64,000 nt of DNA. Source: an uncultured Clostridia bacterium (GTDB taxonomy: Bacteria; Bacillota; Clostridia; Oscillospirales; Ruminococcaceae). Made by a program: the position numbers and the translations under genes. The DNA lies in contig CALXBH010000079.1 of NCBI GenBank assembly GCA_944386475.1, positions 1 to 64,000 on the forward strand, given 5' to 3'. How positions within the stretch are numbered: the first letter of the stretch is position 1; the number at the start of each line of letters is the position of its first letter. Of this stretch, positions 16,175-25,303 are shown piece after piece. The notes beneath the pieces are model-generated. The model did not search any database, was not told the origin of the DNA, and saw only the letters and a program-made list of their open reading frames with translations.

Positions 16175-17506
16175 ATGGTGGAAATTCTTTCCATAAAGCT
16201 TACGAAAAAGCATATTTTTTGGTTTTTATTTACATTAGTGCTGTTCGGAGGTTTAATCCGGCTGCTGGCGGCCTATAACGAGGTCCATTACTTTGACCTT
16301 CCCTACTATTTTACCTGGTCGGAAGAGGTTGTAGACCACGGTATTTTCAGCGCCTATCAAAATTTGTTAGGAATCGGGATTTCTAATAATGAACTTGATT
16401 ATCCGCCTTTATTCTTGTTTCCGCTGTATATCACCGGATTATTAATGAAAATCCCTGGGGTCAGCGACTTTGCTCCCTATTCCATGCTGGTCATTAAAAT
16501 GTGGCAGATTCTTTTTGATCTGGCGACCATCATCCTCATCTACTATGTCCTGCGCAGACAGAACAAGCTTCTTGCCCTGGCCGGCGCCGCCATCTGGGCC
16601 ATTAATCCGGCGATTATCTTTAACTCTTCCTATTGGGGACAAACGGACTCCATGATGATCTTTATGCTCCTGCTATCCTTTTTCACGCTGGAGCAAAAGC
16701 GCCCGCTGCTTGCCACCTTCTTTTTCGCACTGGCATGTCTGTTAAAATTCCAGTGCGCCTATTTCTTCCCGGTGTTTTTGCTGTTCTTGCTTTATGACCA
16801 TAAGCTTCTTACTGTCGCAAAGGCGGCGGGCGTGGGGATCGCCACTGGTGTAATCGTCTTTTTGCCCTTTATGATCTACTCAGGGATCACCCTTCCCTTT
16901 GATGTATATCTGGGCGGCCTTGGGAAATGGCCCTATGCATGCCTTTATGCCTTTAACTTCTTCGGCGCGTTAGGGATGAATTATGTAAAAGATTCCACCG
17001 AGATCCTCCCCTTTATCAGTGCCAACACCTTTGGCAATATTATAACCATTGTGGCGCTTTTAGTCCTGTTTTTATTTATGATGACCGGCAAAAAACGGTG
17101 TCCCTACCTGCTTGGCTTCTTTTTCATGAACACAGTTTTTATGTTTGCCTCCCGGATGCACGACCGGTATCAAATCCCCGTCATCATCTTTATCCTCATT
17201 GCAGCTTTCCGCAATAAGAGTATTAAGCTGTTTGTAAGCTTTTTGCTCACTAATACCATGGTATTTTTCAACAATTTCCTTCCTTTTGAAAAGATTCTGG
17301 CGGGAGATAACCCACCCCCCTGGGCGGATATGAATACCTTTGTTGTCGTTTTCTCCTGGATAAACCTTATTATCTACTTTGTCACGCTGGCTATTACCAT
17401 TTCGGTGATCTATGACTTTAAATTCACCGAAACAAAACTGTTCCGTCTAATCTTCCCCAAGGAGGCCTCTCATGCTCAAGTCACTGAACAAACCTCTCTC
17501 TCCTAG
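16175..17506 (+). CDS. GT-C fold polytopic glycosyltransferase
   Basis: The 443-aa integral membrane protein has about ten hydrophobic helices. The first outer loop carries the acidic DLPYY and the DYPPLFLFPLY signature; SSYWGQTDSM follows at about 150. These are typical of GT-C enzymes of the mannosyltransferase/GT87-like group, which take sugars from polyprenyl-phosphate donors on the outer membrane face. The acceptor cannot be read from the sequence. It overlaps the YfhO gene by 35 bases, so the two are cotranscribed. Together with the CsbB-like enzyme downstream it suggests outer-surface glycosylation of a cell-wall polymer. Confidence 0.75.
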   Translation: MVEILSIKLTKKHIFWFLFTLVLFGGLIRLLAAYNEVHYFDLPYYFTWSEEVVDHGIFSAYQNLLGIGISNNELDYPPLFLFPLYITGLLMKIPGVSDFAPYSMLVIKMWQILFDLATIILIYYVLRRQNKLLALAGAAIWAINPAIIFNSSYWGQTDSMMIFMLLLSFFTLEQKRPLLATFFFALACLLKFQCAYFFPVFLLFLLYDHKLLTVAKAAGVGIATGVIVFLPFMIYSGITLPFDVYLGGLGKWPYACLYAFNFFGALGMNYVKDSTEILPFISANTFGNIITIVALLVLFLFMMTGKKRCPYLLGFFFMNTVFMFASRMHDRYQIPVIIFILIAAFRNKSIKLFVSFLLTNTMVFFNNFLPFEKILAGDNPPPWADMNTFVVVFSWINLIIYFVTLAITISVIYDFKFTETKLFRLIFPKEASHAQVTEQTSLS

Positions 17507-20105
17507 CCGTTCGCTGGCAGACCGGCCGAAAGAGCGGTACCTGTTTATTTTTGTAGTCGCCTTTGTTACCACCTGTTTGATATTTCTCCCCTTTGTCATC
17601 CAGGACAACGGACTGTTCCTGTTTTACGGTGACTACAACGTTCAGCAAATTCCCTTTTACAAACTGGCACACGAAGCGGTCCGTTCCGGGAACATCTGGT
17701 GGAACTGGAACACCGACCTGGGCGCTAATTTTATCGGTTCGTACAGCTTTTATCTGCTGGGAAGCCCGTTTTTCTGGCTGACCATCCCCTTCCCCAACAG
17801 CTGGGTCCCCTATTTGATGGCGCCGCTGTTCGCTTTAAAGTTTTCCATAGCGGCGGTTACCGGCTATGCGTTTATCCGCCGGTTTGTTAAAAACCCGGAC
17901 TATGCAGTAATCGGCGGTCTTTTGTACGCTTTTTCCGGCTTTAATGTCTACAATATCTTTTTTAACCATTTTAACGACGTGGTGGCGTTTTTCCCCCTTC
18001 TGCTCATCGCGCTGGAGGAATTCGTCGTCAACAACCGCAAAGGCGTTTTCGCTCTGACAGTAGGCTTAATGGCTGTCATCAACTACTTCTTCTTTGCGGG
18101 GCAGGTCGTTTTCCTGTTTATTTATTTCTTTGTACGGTGCCTGTCGGACGACTTTACCATCAATCTGAAAAAGTTTCTCTGGCTGGCCTTTGAATCCCTG
18201 TTGGGCGTGGCGCTGGCGGCGTTTTTGCTGCTGCCATCCTACCTGGCGATTGCGGGAAATCCCCGCACCGATCAGTTCCTGCTGGGCTGGAACTTCCTTT
18301 TGTACGGTAACGTCCAGCGGTATCCCTTGATTTTTGAGAGCTTTTTCCTCCCGCCGGACATCCCCGCCCGGCCAAACTTCTTCCCGGATTCCAACGCCAA
18401 ATGGTCGTCGGTATCGGCTTTCCTGCCTTTGTTCTCTATGGCGGGCGTGATCGCGTTTTTTAAAGATCACAAAAAGCACTGGATCAAATACCTTTTGATC
18501 GTCTGCTGTGTCATGGCGTTTGTTCCCGGGCTTAACAGCATGTTCTACATGTTTAACACGGCGTATTATGCCCGGTGGTTTTACATGCCCATCCTGATTA
18601 TGGCGCTGGCGACGGTGTATTCCTTAGAAAACCGCCGCAGCAGCATGAAACAGGGGATTTTGATCACCGCCCTTTTCATGGCTTTGTTTGCCGTCATCGG
18701 CATTATGCCAAACTATGACAGCAATGGAGACGTTGTTTTCGGAGAACTCGCCCCCTATCCCGAACGGCTGTGGGGCTATATCCTGATCGGCCTTGCCTGT
18801 GTATTTGGCACCGCCTTTTTGCTGCGCTTCCTTTGGAAGCACAAGCTGTTCCCCAAAATTGCCGCTCTGGGCGTGTGCGTTATCACCCTGGCCTATTCGA
18901 TCATGTTCATTGCCACCGGCAAACAGCACTCCTACACATACGCCCAGGTGGTGGACCAAGGCTTATATGGATCGGAGAAAATTGATCTTCCCCAAGAGGA
19001 AGGCGAGTGGTACCGCATTGATATCTACGACGGCATGGACAACTACGCCATGTACTGGGGTCTTCCTTCTATTCAGGCGTTCCACAGCGTTGTTCCCGCC
19101 TCGGTCACCAGTTTTTACACTTCCATCGGGGTGGAGCGTGGCGTTGCCTCCCGGCCGGAGATTAAGTATGTAGGCCTTAGAGGCCTTACCTCGGTGAAAT
19201 ATCTGTTCTACGATAAAGACGTGGATAACAAGCCCACCCTTCCCGGCTTTGAATACTATGACGAACAAAACGGTTTTGTTATCCTGGAAAACAAATATTT
19301 TGTTCCTATGGGGTATACCTATACTAAGTATGTGGATAAAGAACAGTTTGACGATTTCCCCAAGGACAGCCGCGACCGGCTGCTGTTAAACAGCCTTTAC
19401 CTGACCGACGAGCAGATCGAAAAATACGGGGACCTGCTCACTCAAAGCAGCGATTATGAGCTTCCCTACTCCAACAATTATGACTATCTGTCCGACTGCC
19501 AAAACCGGGCGGCGGAAGCTTGTTATTCCTTTGTCACCGACAACAAGGGCTTTACCGCCAAAATCAACCTTTCCCGGGACAACCTGGTGGTATTCAGCGT
19601 CCCCTATGACGAGGGATGGACGGCTACTGTGGACGGCCAGCCGGTGGAGATCGAAGAGGTCAACAACGGCTTTATGGCGGTAAAAGTAGACGCCGGAAGC
19701 GATAAAGAGATCCGGTTTGAATATACCACCCCCGGACTGTTTATGGGGCTTGCCATCAGCGGCGGTGCTGTCATCATCCTGATCGCTTATCTGGTGCTGA
19801 TGTGGTATTTAAGCAAGAGAGATCCTGAAAATTACGCCCTGCGCTCCGGCCATCACCGGATCTTTGTGGATAAATTAGACCGGATCGCCGCCGGCGACGC
19901 TTATGTGGGCAATATTCTTTCAAGAAGTGATCGGCTCCTTTTAAAAGGCAAAAGACAAGCACAGCAGGCACAAGCTTCGCCGCCTGAACCTGAAACAGAA
20001 GAGACTCCGGTTCAAGAACCAAATTCCGGTGAAGCGCCTGGTTCCCCTCCGGATGAGCCTGTTCCTCCCCCGGAAGAAAACTTAGCAAACGGAGATGAGG
20101 ATTGA
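17472..20105 (+). CDS. YfhO-family membrane glycosyltransferase
   Basis: The 877-aa protein starts at ATG 17472 after AAGGAGG. About 13 membrane helices fill residues 20-480. The first outer loop has YGDYNVQQIPFY and WNTDLGANFIGSYSFYLLGSPF, signatures of YfhO. An extracellular C-terminal domain (about 480-750) includes VPYDEGWTATVDG, and a last helix is followed by a Pro/Glu-rich cytoplasmic tail (about 825-877). YfhO proteins of Bacillus and Listeria add sugars to teichoic acids from an undecaprenyl-phosphate sugar made by a CsbB/GtlA-type enzyme. Such an enzyme is the next gene, overlapping by one base. Confidence 0.88.
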   Translation: MLKSLNKPLSPSRSLADRPKERYLFIFVVAFVTTCLIFLPFVIQDNGLFLFYGDYNVQQIPFYKLAHEAVRSGNIWWNWNTDLGANFIGSYSFYLLGSPFFWLTIPFPNSWVPYLMAPLFALKFSIAAVTGYAFIRRFVKNPDYAVIGGLLYAFSGFNVYNIFFNHFNDVVAFFPLLLIALEEFVVNNRKGVFALTVGLMAVINYFFFAGQVVFLFIYFFVRCLSDDFTINLKKFLWLAFESLLGVALAAFLLLPSYLAIAGNPRTDQFLLGWNFLLYGNVQRYPLIFESFFLPPDIPARPNFFPDSNAKWSSVSAFLPLFSMAGVIAFFKDHKKHWIKYLLIVCCVMAFVPGLNSMFYMFNTAYYARWFYMPILIMALATVYSLENRRSSMKQGILITALFMALFAVIGIMPNYDSNGDVVFGELAPYPERLWGYILIGLACVFGTAFLLRFLWKHKLFPKIAALGVCVITLAYSIMFIATGKQHSYTYAQVVDQGLYGSEKIDLPQEEGEWYRIDIYDGMDNYAMYWGLPSIQAFHSVVPASVTSFYTSIGVERGVASRPEIKYVGLRGLTSVKYLFYDKDVDNKPTLPGFEYYDEQNGFVILENKYFVPMGYTYTKYVDKEQFDDFPKDSRDRLLLNSLYLTDEQIEKYGDLLTQSSDYELPYSNNYDYLSDCQNRAAEACYSFVTDNKGFTAKINLSRDNLVVFSVPYDEGWTATVDGQPVEIEEVNNGFMAVKVDAGSDKEIRFEYTTPGLFMGLAISGGAVIILIAYLVLMWYLSKRDPENYALRSGHHRIFVDKLDRIAAGDAYVGNILSRSDRLLLKGKRQAQQAQASPPEPETEETPVQEPNSGEAPGSPPDEPVPPPEENLANGDED

Positions 20106-21133
20106 TGGACACCTTATATCTGGTGGTTCCCTGTTATAACGAGCAGGAGGTTCTTCGCATCACCTGTTCCCGCCTGACCCAAAAGCTGGAGGCGCTGATA
20201 AGCGCCGGCCGGGTAGATGAAAACAGCCGGATGCTGTTTGTAGACGACGGCAGCAAAGACGCCACCTGGAGCATCATCACCGAACTGCATCAGGAAAACA
20301 AACTGGTGGATGGCCTTAAGCTCTCCCGCAACCGAGGGCATCAAAACGCCCTGCTGGCCGGGCTGATGACCGCCAAGGATCTGTGCGACGTGTGCATTTC
20401 CCTGGACGCTGATTTACAGGATGATGTGGACGCTATCGACCGGTTTTTGGACGAGTACCAGAAAAACGGCTGCGGGGTGGTTTACGGCGTGCGTTCCTCC
20501 CGGAAGACGGATACCTTTTTTAAGCGCAACTCCGCTCTCGCCTTTTACAAACTGATGAAGTTTTTAGGCGTAGACATCGTCTATAACCACGCGGACTACC
20601 GGCTGATGAGCAAAGCGGCGTTAATCGCCCTTTCCCAGTTTGAGGAGGTCAACCTCTTTTTACGGGGAATGGTTCCCTTGGTAGGCTTTAAAAGCGGCGT
20701 GGTGGAATATGAACGCCATGAGCGGGCCGCCGGTGAGTCCAAATATCCGTTAAAAAAGATGCTCTCCTTTGCGTTTGACGGCATCACCTCCTTTTCGGTT
20801 AAACCGATTCGGATGGTGCTGGCTTTAGGGGCGATCATCTTTGCCGCCAGCATTATTATGCTGATCTATTTTTTGATCGTCAAGCTGCTGGGGCACGCGG
20901 TTACCGGCTGGACCTCCACCATGTGCTCCATTTGGATGATCGGCGGCATTCAGCTTTTGTGCCTGGGTGTCATCGGGGAATATATTGGGAAAATCTATAA
21001 AGAAGTCAAGCACCGGCCCCGGTATATTATCGAAGCCTTTTTAAGCGACGGCAAAAAAAATCCGGAAAATCCTCAGCAAGGGGTGGACAAGCTGTCCTCG
21101 GGGGAGTATAATACAAATAACGACAACCTTTAA
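20105..21133 (+). CDS. CsbB/GtrB-like polyprenyl-phosphate glycosyltransferase
   Basis: The 342-aa protein starts at ATG 20105, whose first base is the last base of the YfhO stop; a TTG one codon earlier is possible. The GT2 domain shows VVPCYNEQEV, VDDGSKD and LDADLQDD (D101, D103). Two C-terminal helices (about 230-300) match the CsbB/GtrB/DPM1-type layout. These enzymes load a sugar on undecaprenyl phosphate, and a YfhO-type GT-C enzyme then uses it outside. No GtcA-type flippase is seen in the window. Confidence 0.88.
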   Translation: MDTLYLVVPCYNEQEVLRITCSRLTQKLEALISAGRVDENSRMLFVDDGSKDATWSIITELHQENKLVDGLKLSRNRGHQNALLAGLMTAKDLCDVCISLDADLQDDVDAIDRFLDEYQKNGCGVVYGVRSSRKTDTFFKRNSALAFYKLMKFLGVDIVYNHADYRLMSKAALIALSQFEEVNLFLRGMVPLVGFKSGVVEYERHERAAGESKYPLKKMLSFAFDGITSFSVKPIRMVLALGAIIFAASIIMLIYFLIVKLLGHAVTGWTSTMCSIWMIGGIQLLCLGVIGEYIGKIYKEVKHRPRYIIEAFLSDGKKNPENPQQGVDKLSSGEYNTNNDNL

Positions 21134-21134
21134 A

Positions 21135-21275
21135 TTAGTCCCGTGAGACTAACAAGGCCGTCAGCTGATTGTGTAATCCCCTATCCCGTTTCGGAGTGTA
21201 TCTGCACCCGAACGGCCTTTTTGCAAGATTTTTTATCGGCTGTACTGTTAGTCATAACGGTACAGCCGTTTTTTA
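21135..21275 (+). promoter_or_regulatory. PyrR-dependent attenuator leader of the pyr operon
   Basis: A hairpin TTAGTC/GACTAA (21135-21152) closes the loop CCGTGA, which fits the PyrR-binding anti-antiterminator consensus. A first hairpin pairs AAGGCCG (about 21154) with CGGCCTT (about 21213-21219) and is followed by T. A second, strong terminator pairs CGGCTGTAC (21237-21245) with GTACAGCCG (21260-21268) and is followed by TTTTTT. GACTAAC (21147-21153) is complementary to GTTAGTC (21247-21253) in the terminator loop, giving an antiterminator. PyrR with UMP would favour termination and lower expression. Confidence 0.8.
21237..21274 (+). terminator. pyr leader terminator
   Basis: A nine-base perfect stem with a 14-base loop is followed by six T. 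It is the terminator conformation of the PyrR switch. Confidence 0.85.
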
Positions 21276-21346
21276 TTATCTATATACCAAAGTTTTTGGG
21301 CAGATTAATATTGCCCGGAAAACACAGAGCAAAGGAAGTGAAGCGG

Positions 21347-21871
21347 ATGGCGGAAAAAGCGGTTATTATGGACGAAAACGCCGTGAAACGGGCAATCGCC
21401 CGGATCAGCTATGAGATTCTGGAGCGCAACAAGGGCACAGAGGGGCTTTGCATTGTCGGTATTTTCTCCCGAGGGGCTGAGCTTGCCAAGCGGATCGCCG
21501 GAAAGATCCATGAAGTGGAAGGTGCAGAAATCCCCGTGGGATACTTAGACATCACCGGTTACCGGGACGACATGGCCCCGGACAGCACCTACAGCGATAA
21601 GTCCCAGATCCCCTTTGCCATTAACAACCAGCGGGTGGTGCTGGTGGACGATGTAATCTATACCGGCCGCAGCGTGCGGGCGGCCATCGACGCGCTGATG
21701 GAAAAAGGCCGTCCCCAAATCATCCAGCTGGCGGTGCTCATCGACCGGGGACACCGGGAGGTTCCTATCCGACCGGATTTTGTGGGAAAAAACCTTCCCA
21801 CCGCCCGGGATGAAAAGGTAAAGGTGATGGTGCGGGAACGGGACGGCGCGGACAAAGTTGTCATCGAATAA
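21347..21871 (+). CDS. pyrR: PyrR, pyrimidine operon attenuator / uracil phosphoribosyltransferase
   Basis: The start at ATG 21347 follows AAAGGA and gives [16 protein letters not shown], which matches the usual PyrR N-terminus. The frame is open further upstream, but that part overlaps the attenuator. The 174-aa protein has the type I PRTase signature [13 protein letters not shown] with D101 and D102, and ends with the family pattern [20 protein letters not shown]. PyrR binds UMP and the leader RNA to cause termination, and it has a side activity making UMP from uracil and PRPP. Its own leader contains the binding loop, as expected for autoregulation. Confidence 0.95.
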   Translation: MAEKAVIMDENAVKRAIARISYEILERNKGTEGLCIVGIFSRGAELAKRIAGKIHEVEGAEIPVGYLDITGYRDDMAPDSTYSDKSQIPFAINNQRVVLVDDVIYTGRSVRAAIDALMEKGRPQIIQLAVLIDRGHREVPIRPDFVGKNLPTARDEKVKVMVRERDGADKVVIE

Positions 21872-21910
21872 ATCGGTTAGCTGCTTGTTTTTAAGGAAAG
21901 GAGCGTTGGC

Positions 21911-23188
21911 ATGAGCGAAGTTTTTATCAGAGGCGGCCGGGTGATCGACCCTTCCCAGGGGATGGACCAAACGGCGGATATTTATGTCAAAGACGGTGTA
22001 ATCGAAAAAATCGCGCCGGATCTTTCGGTATCCTGCGGCAATATTGTGGAGGCTCAGGGGCTGGTGGTTATTCCCGGGCTGGTGGACATGCACGTCCATC
22101 TGCGGGACCCGGGGCTTACCTATAAAGAGGATATTTTTACCGGCTGCGACGCGGCGGCGGCGGGCGGCGTTACCTCGGTGGCGTGCATGCCCAACACAAA
22201 GCCGGTCACCGATTCTCCCGAAACGCTGGATTATATCCTGACAAAAGCCAAAACCGCCCATGCCAAGGTCTACCCCATCGCCAGCATCACCAAGGGGATG
22301 AAGGGCGAGGAACTCAACGACTTTTTCGCCCTTAAAAAGGCCGGGGCGGTGGCCGTCAGCGACGACGGCCGTCCGGTGGAATCCGGCGGCATGATGATGC
22401 TGGGACTGGAACACGCTTATAAAGCCGGGCTCCCGGTGATCTCCCACTGCGAGGACCTTTCCATCATCGACGGCGGCATTATTAACTACGGGGAGATCTC
22501 CCACCGGCTGAAAGTCCGCGGGATGCATCGGGCGTCGGAGGATTCGGTCACCGCCCGGGAGATCGCTCTGGCCCATGCCACCGGCACGCGGATCCACATC
22601 GCCCATGTGAGCACCGAAGGCTCGGTGGCCCTGATCCGGGACGCCAAGGCCCGGGGCGTGATGGTCACCTGCGAGACCTGCCCCCACTACTTTATGCTCA
22701 CCGAGCAGGAGCTTTTAAAGCGGGACGCCGATTACCGGATGAACCCTCCCCTGCGCACCGAAAAAGACCGGGTTGCCGTGCTGGATGGGATCTTGGACGG
22801 CACCATCGACTGCATTGTTACCGACCACGCTCCCCATGCTACGGAAGAAAAAGCGGATTTCCTCACCGCGCCCAACGGCGTGGTGGGGCTGGAAACCTCC
22901 CTGGCCGCGTCCATGACCGCTCTGTACCAGACCGGCCTTGTTTCCCTGTCCCGGCTGGTGGAGCTTATGTCCCTTACCCCGGCCAGGATTTTAGGAATCC
23001 CCGCGGGCACCTTAAAGCCCGGCGCGGCAGCGGACATCGCTATTATAAACCCCGGTCTTATCTGGACGGTGGAGCCGGACAAACTGCACTCCAAGTCCCA
23101 CAACACCGTCTTTAAAGGGATGGAGTTCACCGGAAAAACGGTAGCTACCCTGTTAAACGGGAAAATGGTATACGAATACAAAGGATAA
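21911..23188 (+). CDS. pyrC: dihydroorotase
   Basis: This 425-aa class I dihydroorotase (amidohydrolase) converts carbamoyl-aspartate to dihydroorotate, the third step of UMP synthesis. Metal ligands are visible in DMHVHLRDPG (H61, H63), with SHCED and HIAHVS further on and TDHAP (D305, H306) for the catalytic Asp. The length is typical. AAAGGAG precedes the ATG. It follows pyrR by 39 bases in the same operon; the usual pyrB between them is absent. Confidence 0.95.
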   Translation: MSEVFIRGGRVIDPSQGMDQTADIYVKDGVIEKIAPDLSVSCGNIVEAQGLVVIPGLVDMHVHLRDPGLTYKEDIFTGCDAAAAGGVTSVACMPNTKPVTDSPETLDYILTKAKTAHAKVYPIASITKGMKGEELNDFFALKKAGAVAVSDDGRPVESGGMMMLGLEHAYKAGLPVISHCEDLSIIDGGIINYGEISHRLKVRGMHRASEDSVTAREIALAHATGTRIHIAHVSTEGSVALIRDAKARGVMVTCETCPHYFMLTEQELLKRDADYRMNPPLRTEKDRVAVLDGILDGTIDCIVTDHAPHATEEKADFLTAPNGVVGLETSLAASMTALYQTGLVSLSRLVELMSLTPARILGIPAGTLKPGAAADIAIINPGLIWTVEPDKLHSKSHNTVFKGMEFTGKTVATLLNGKMVYEYKG

Positions 23189-23217
23189 CATTTTTAATTA
23201 AGGAAGGAAGAACCATC

Positions 23218-24147
23218 ATGTCTTTAGATCGACTGCTTGTAAAAATCGCTGAAACCCAAAACCCCACCGTGGCAGGCCTTGACCCCAAGCTTTCCTACGT
23301 CCCCGAATACATCAAAGCGGAGGCCTTTGAAAAGTACGGCGTCAACTTAAAAGGCGCCGCCAAGGCCCTGTACAAATTTAACAAAGGGCTGATCGACGCG
23401 CTGTGCGATATTGTCCCGGCCATTAAGCCTCAGTGCGCTTATTACGAGATGTACGGCTATCAGGGTGTGAAAACCCTGTACAAAACCATGGAGTACGCCC
23501 GCAAGAAAGGGATGTTTGTCATCACCGACGGCAAGCGCAACGACATCGGCACCACCATGGAAGCTTATGCCGCCGGTCATCTGGGCACGGTAGCGGTGGA
23601 GGACGAGGAGTTTACTCCCTTCGGCGGGGATGCCCTGACCGTCAACGGATACCTGGGCACCGACGGGATCGCCCCCTTGATCGAAATTTGCGACCGGCAT
23701 GACAAGGGAATTTTTGTGCTGTGCAAAACCTCCAACCCCTCCTCCGGGGAATTGCAGGACCGGCTGATCGACGGAAAGCCCGTTTATGAGATCATGGGCG
23801 AGATGTGCGAGCACTGGGGAAAAGACCTCCTCGGCCAGTACGGCTACAGCGGGGTGGGCGCTGTGGTGGGCGCCACTTATCCCGAACAGCTTAAAGAACT
23901 GCGGGAAAAACTCCCCCACACCTTCTTTTTGGTGCCGGGTTACGGCGCCCAGGGCGGCGGCGCCAAAGACGTGGCCGGGGCGTTTGATCAAAACGGCCTG
24001 GGGGCTATTGTCAACTCCTCCCGGGGAATCATGTGCGCCTATCAAAAAGAGGGCTGCGATGAGCATGACTATGCCCAGGCGGCACGCCGGGAAGCGCTGC
24101 GCATGAAGCAGGATATCATGCAGCACGTGGGAACTATCCGCTTATAA
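23218..24147 (+). CDS. pyrF: orotidine 5'-phosphate decarboxylase (long type)
   Basis: The 309-aa enzyme decarboxylates OMP to UMP, the last step of the pathway. The charged catalytic array is visible as DGKRNDIG (D104, K106, D109), and the N-terminus has AGLDPKLSYVP (D22). The length of about 300 and the sequence around SNPSSGELQD place it in the longer PyrF group found in many Clostridia, not the 230-aa B. subtilis type. AAGGAAGG precedes the ATG. It sits between pyrC and carA. Confidence 0.94.
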   Translation: MSLDRLLVKIAETQNPTVAGLDPKLSYVPEYIKAEAFEKYGVNLKGAAKALYKFNKGLIDALCDIVPAIKPQCAYYEMYGYQGVKTLYKTMEYARKKGMFVITDGKRNDIGTTMEAYAAGHLGTVAVEDEEFTPFGGDALTVNGYLGTDGIAPLIEICDRHDKGIFVLCKTSNPSSGELQDRLIDGKPVYEIMGEMCEHWGKDLLGQYGYSGVGAVVGATYPEQLKELREKLPHTFFLVPGYGAQGGGAKDVAGAFDQNGLGAIVNSSRGIMCAYQKEGCDEHDYAQAARREALRMKQDIMQHVGTIRL

Positions 24148-24201
24148 GAGAGGGCCCAATCACAAAGTACGCACCAACACACAGGACAAGGAGGCCACTA
24201 T

Positions 24202-25302
24202 ATGAATCAGATGCAGGGAAAAAAGGCGACGCTTTTGCTCGCTGACGGACAGGAATTTTCCGGCCGCAGCATGGGAAAGGAAGGGTCTGTCATCGGGGAA
24301 ATCGTTTTCGCCACCGGTATGACCGGTTATCAGGAAACCCTGACCGACCCCAGCTATTACGGGCAAATCGTCACCCAGACCTTCCCCACCGTGGGAAATT
24401 ACGGGACCAACGATCAGGACTTTGAAAGCAAACGCTGCTATTTAAGCGGCTATATTGTCCGGGAATGGTGCGAAATCCCCTCCAACTTCCGCATGCAGTA
24501 CACGCTGGATGATTTCTTAAAGCAGCATAACGTCATCGGCCTTTTCGGCATCGACACCCGCCGCCTGACCCGCACCATAAGGGAGCATGGCGTGATGAAC
24601 GGGATGATCGTGGTGGGCGAGATTAAGGACAAGCAAAAAGCTTTGGAGCAAATCCGCGCCTACCGCATCCAAGACGCCGTTAAAAGCGTATCCGAACCGG
24701 AGACCGCCTTTTTTGCCAGTGAAAACAAGCGATTCCACGTGGCGCTGCTGGACTTCGGCGCTAAGTACAACATCCGGCGGGAGCTTGTAAAACGCGGGTG
24801 CGATGTGACCGTGCTGCCCTACAGCGCCACAGCAGAGGATGTAAAAGCCCTTTCCCCCGACGGCATCATGCTCTCCAACGGCCCCGGCGACCCGGCGGAA
24901 AACACCGGGATCATTCAAAACCTGGGGGAGATTATGAAGCTTAACATCCCCACCTTTGGCATCTGCCTGGGGCATCAGCTGTTAGCCCTGGCCATGGGCG
25001 GGAAAACCGAAAAGCTTAAATACGGCCACCGGGGCGCCAACCAGCCGGTAATCGATTTAGAGCTTGACCGCACCTTTGTCACCAGCCAGAATCACGGCTA
25101 TGCGGTGATCGGCGATTCGATTGACCCCGCCGTAGGAGCGGTCAGCCATAAAAACGCCAACGACGGCACCTGCGAAGGAGTGCGGTACAAAGCCATCCCC
25201 GCCTTTACGGTGCAGTTCCACCCCGAGGCATGCGGCGGCCCTACCGACACCGCTTATTTATTCGATGAATTTTTGGACATGATGGAAAAGGAGGGCAAAT
25301 AA
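24202..25302 (+). CDS. carA: carbamoyl-phosphate synthase small (glutaminase) subunit
   Basis: The 366-aa subunit hydrolyses glutamine and passes ammonia to CarB. The N-terminal CPSase domain (about 5-150) is followed by a class I amidotransferase domain with the triad C255 (GICLGHQ), H340 and E342 (FHPEA). CAAGGAGG precedes the ATG. carB begins 1 base after its stop, so the subunits are made together. Its place in the PyrR-controlled operon shows the pyrimidine role; no second arginine-specific copy is present here. Confidence 0.96.
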   Translation: MNQMQGKKATLLLADGQEFSGRSMGKEGSVIGEIVFATGMTGYQETLTDPSYYGQIVTQTFPTVGNYGTNDQDFESKRCYLSGYIVREWCEIPSNFRMQYTLDDFLKQHNVIGLFGIDTRRLTRTIREHGVMNGMIVVGEIKDKQKALEQIRAYRIQDAVKSVSEPETAFFASENKRFHVALLDFGAKYNIRRELVKRGCDVTVLPYSATAEDVKALSPDGIMLSNGPGDPAENTGIIQNLGEIMKLNIPTFGICLGHQLLALAMGGKTEKLKYGHRGANQPVIDLELDRTFVTSQNHGYAVIGDSIDPAVGAVSHKNANDGTCEGVRYKAIPAFTVQFHPEACGGPTDTAYLFDEFLDMMEKEGK

Positions 25303-25303
25303 C

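Noticed and set aside
21545..22687. A 380-codon minus-strand frame opposite pyrR and pyrC
   Set aside because: Both plus-strand genes are clear enzymes; the antisense frame is rich in His, Gly and Val with no motif and no ribosome binding site.
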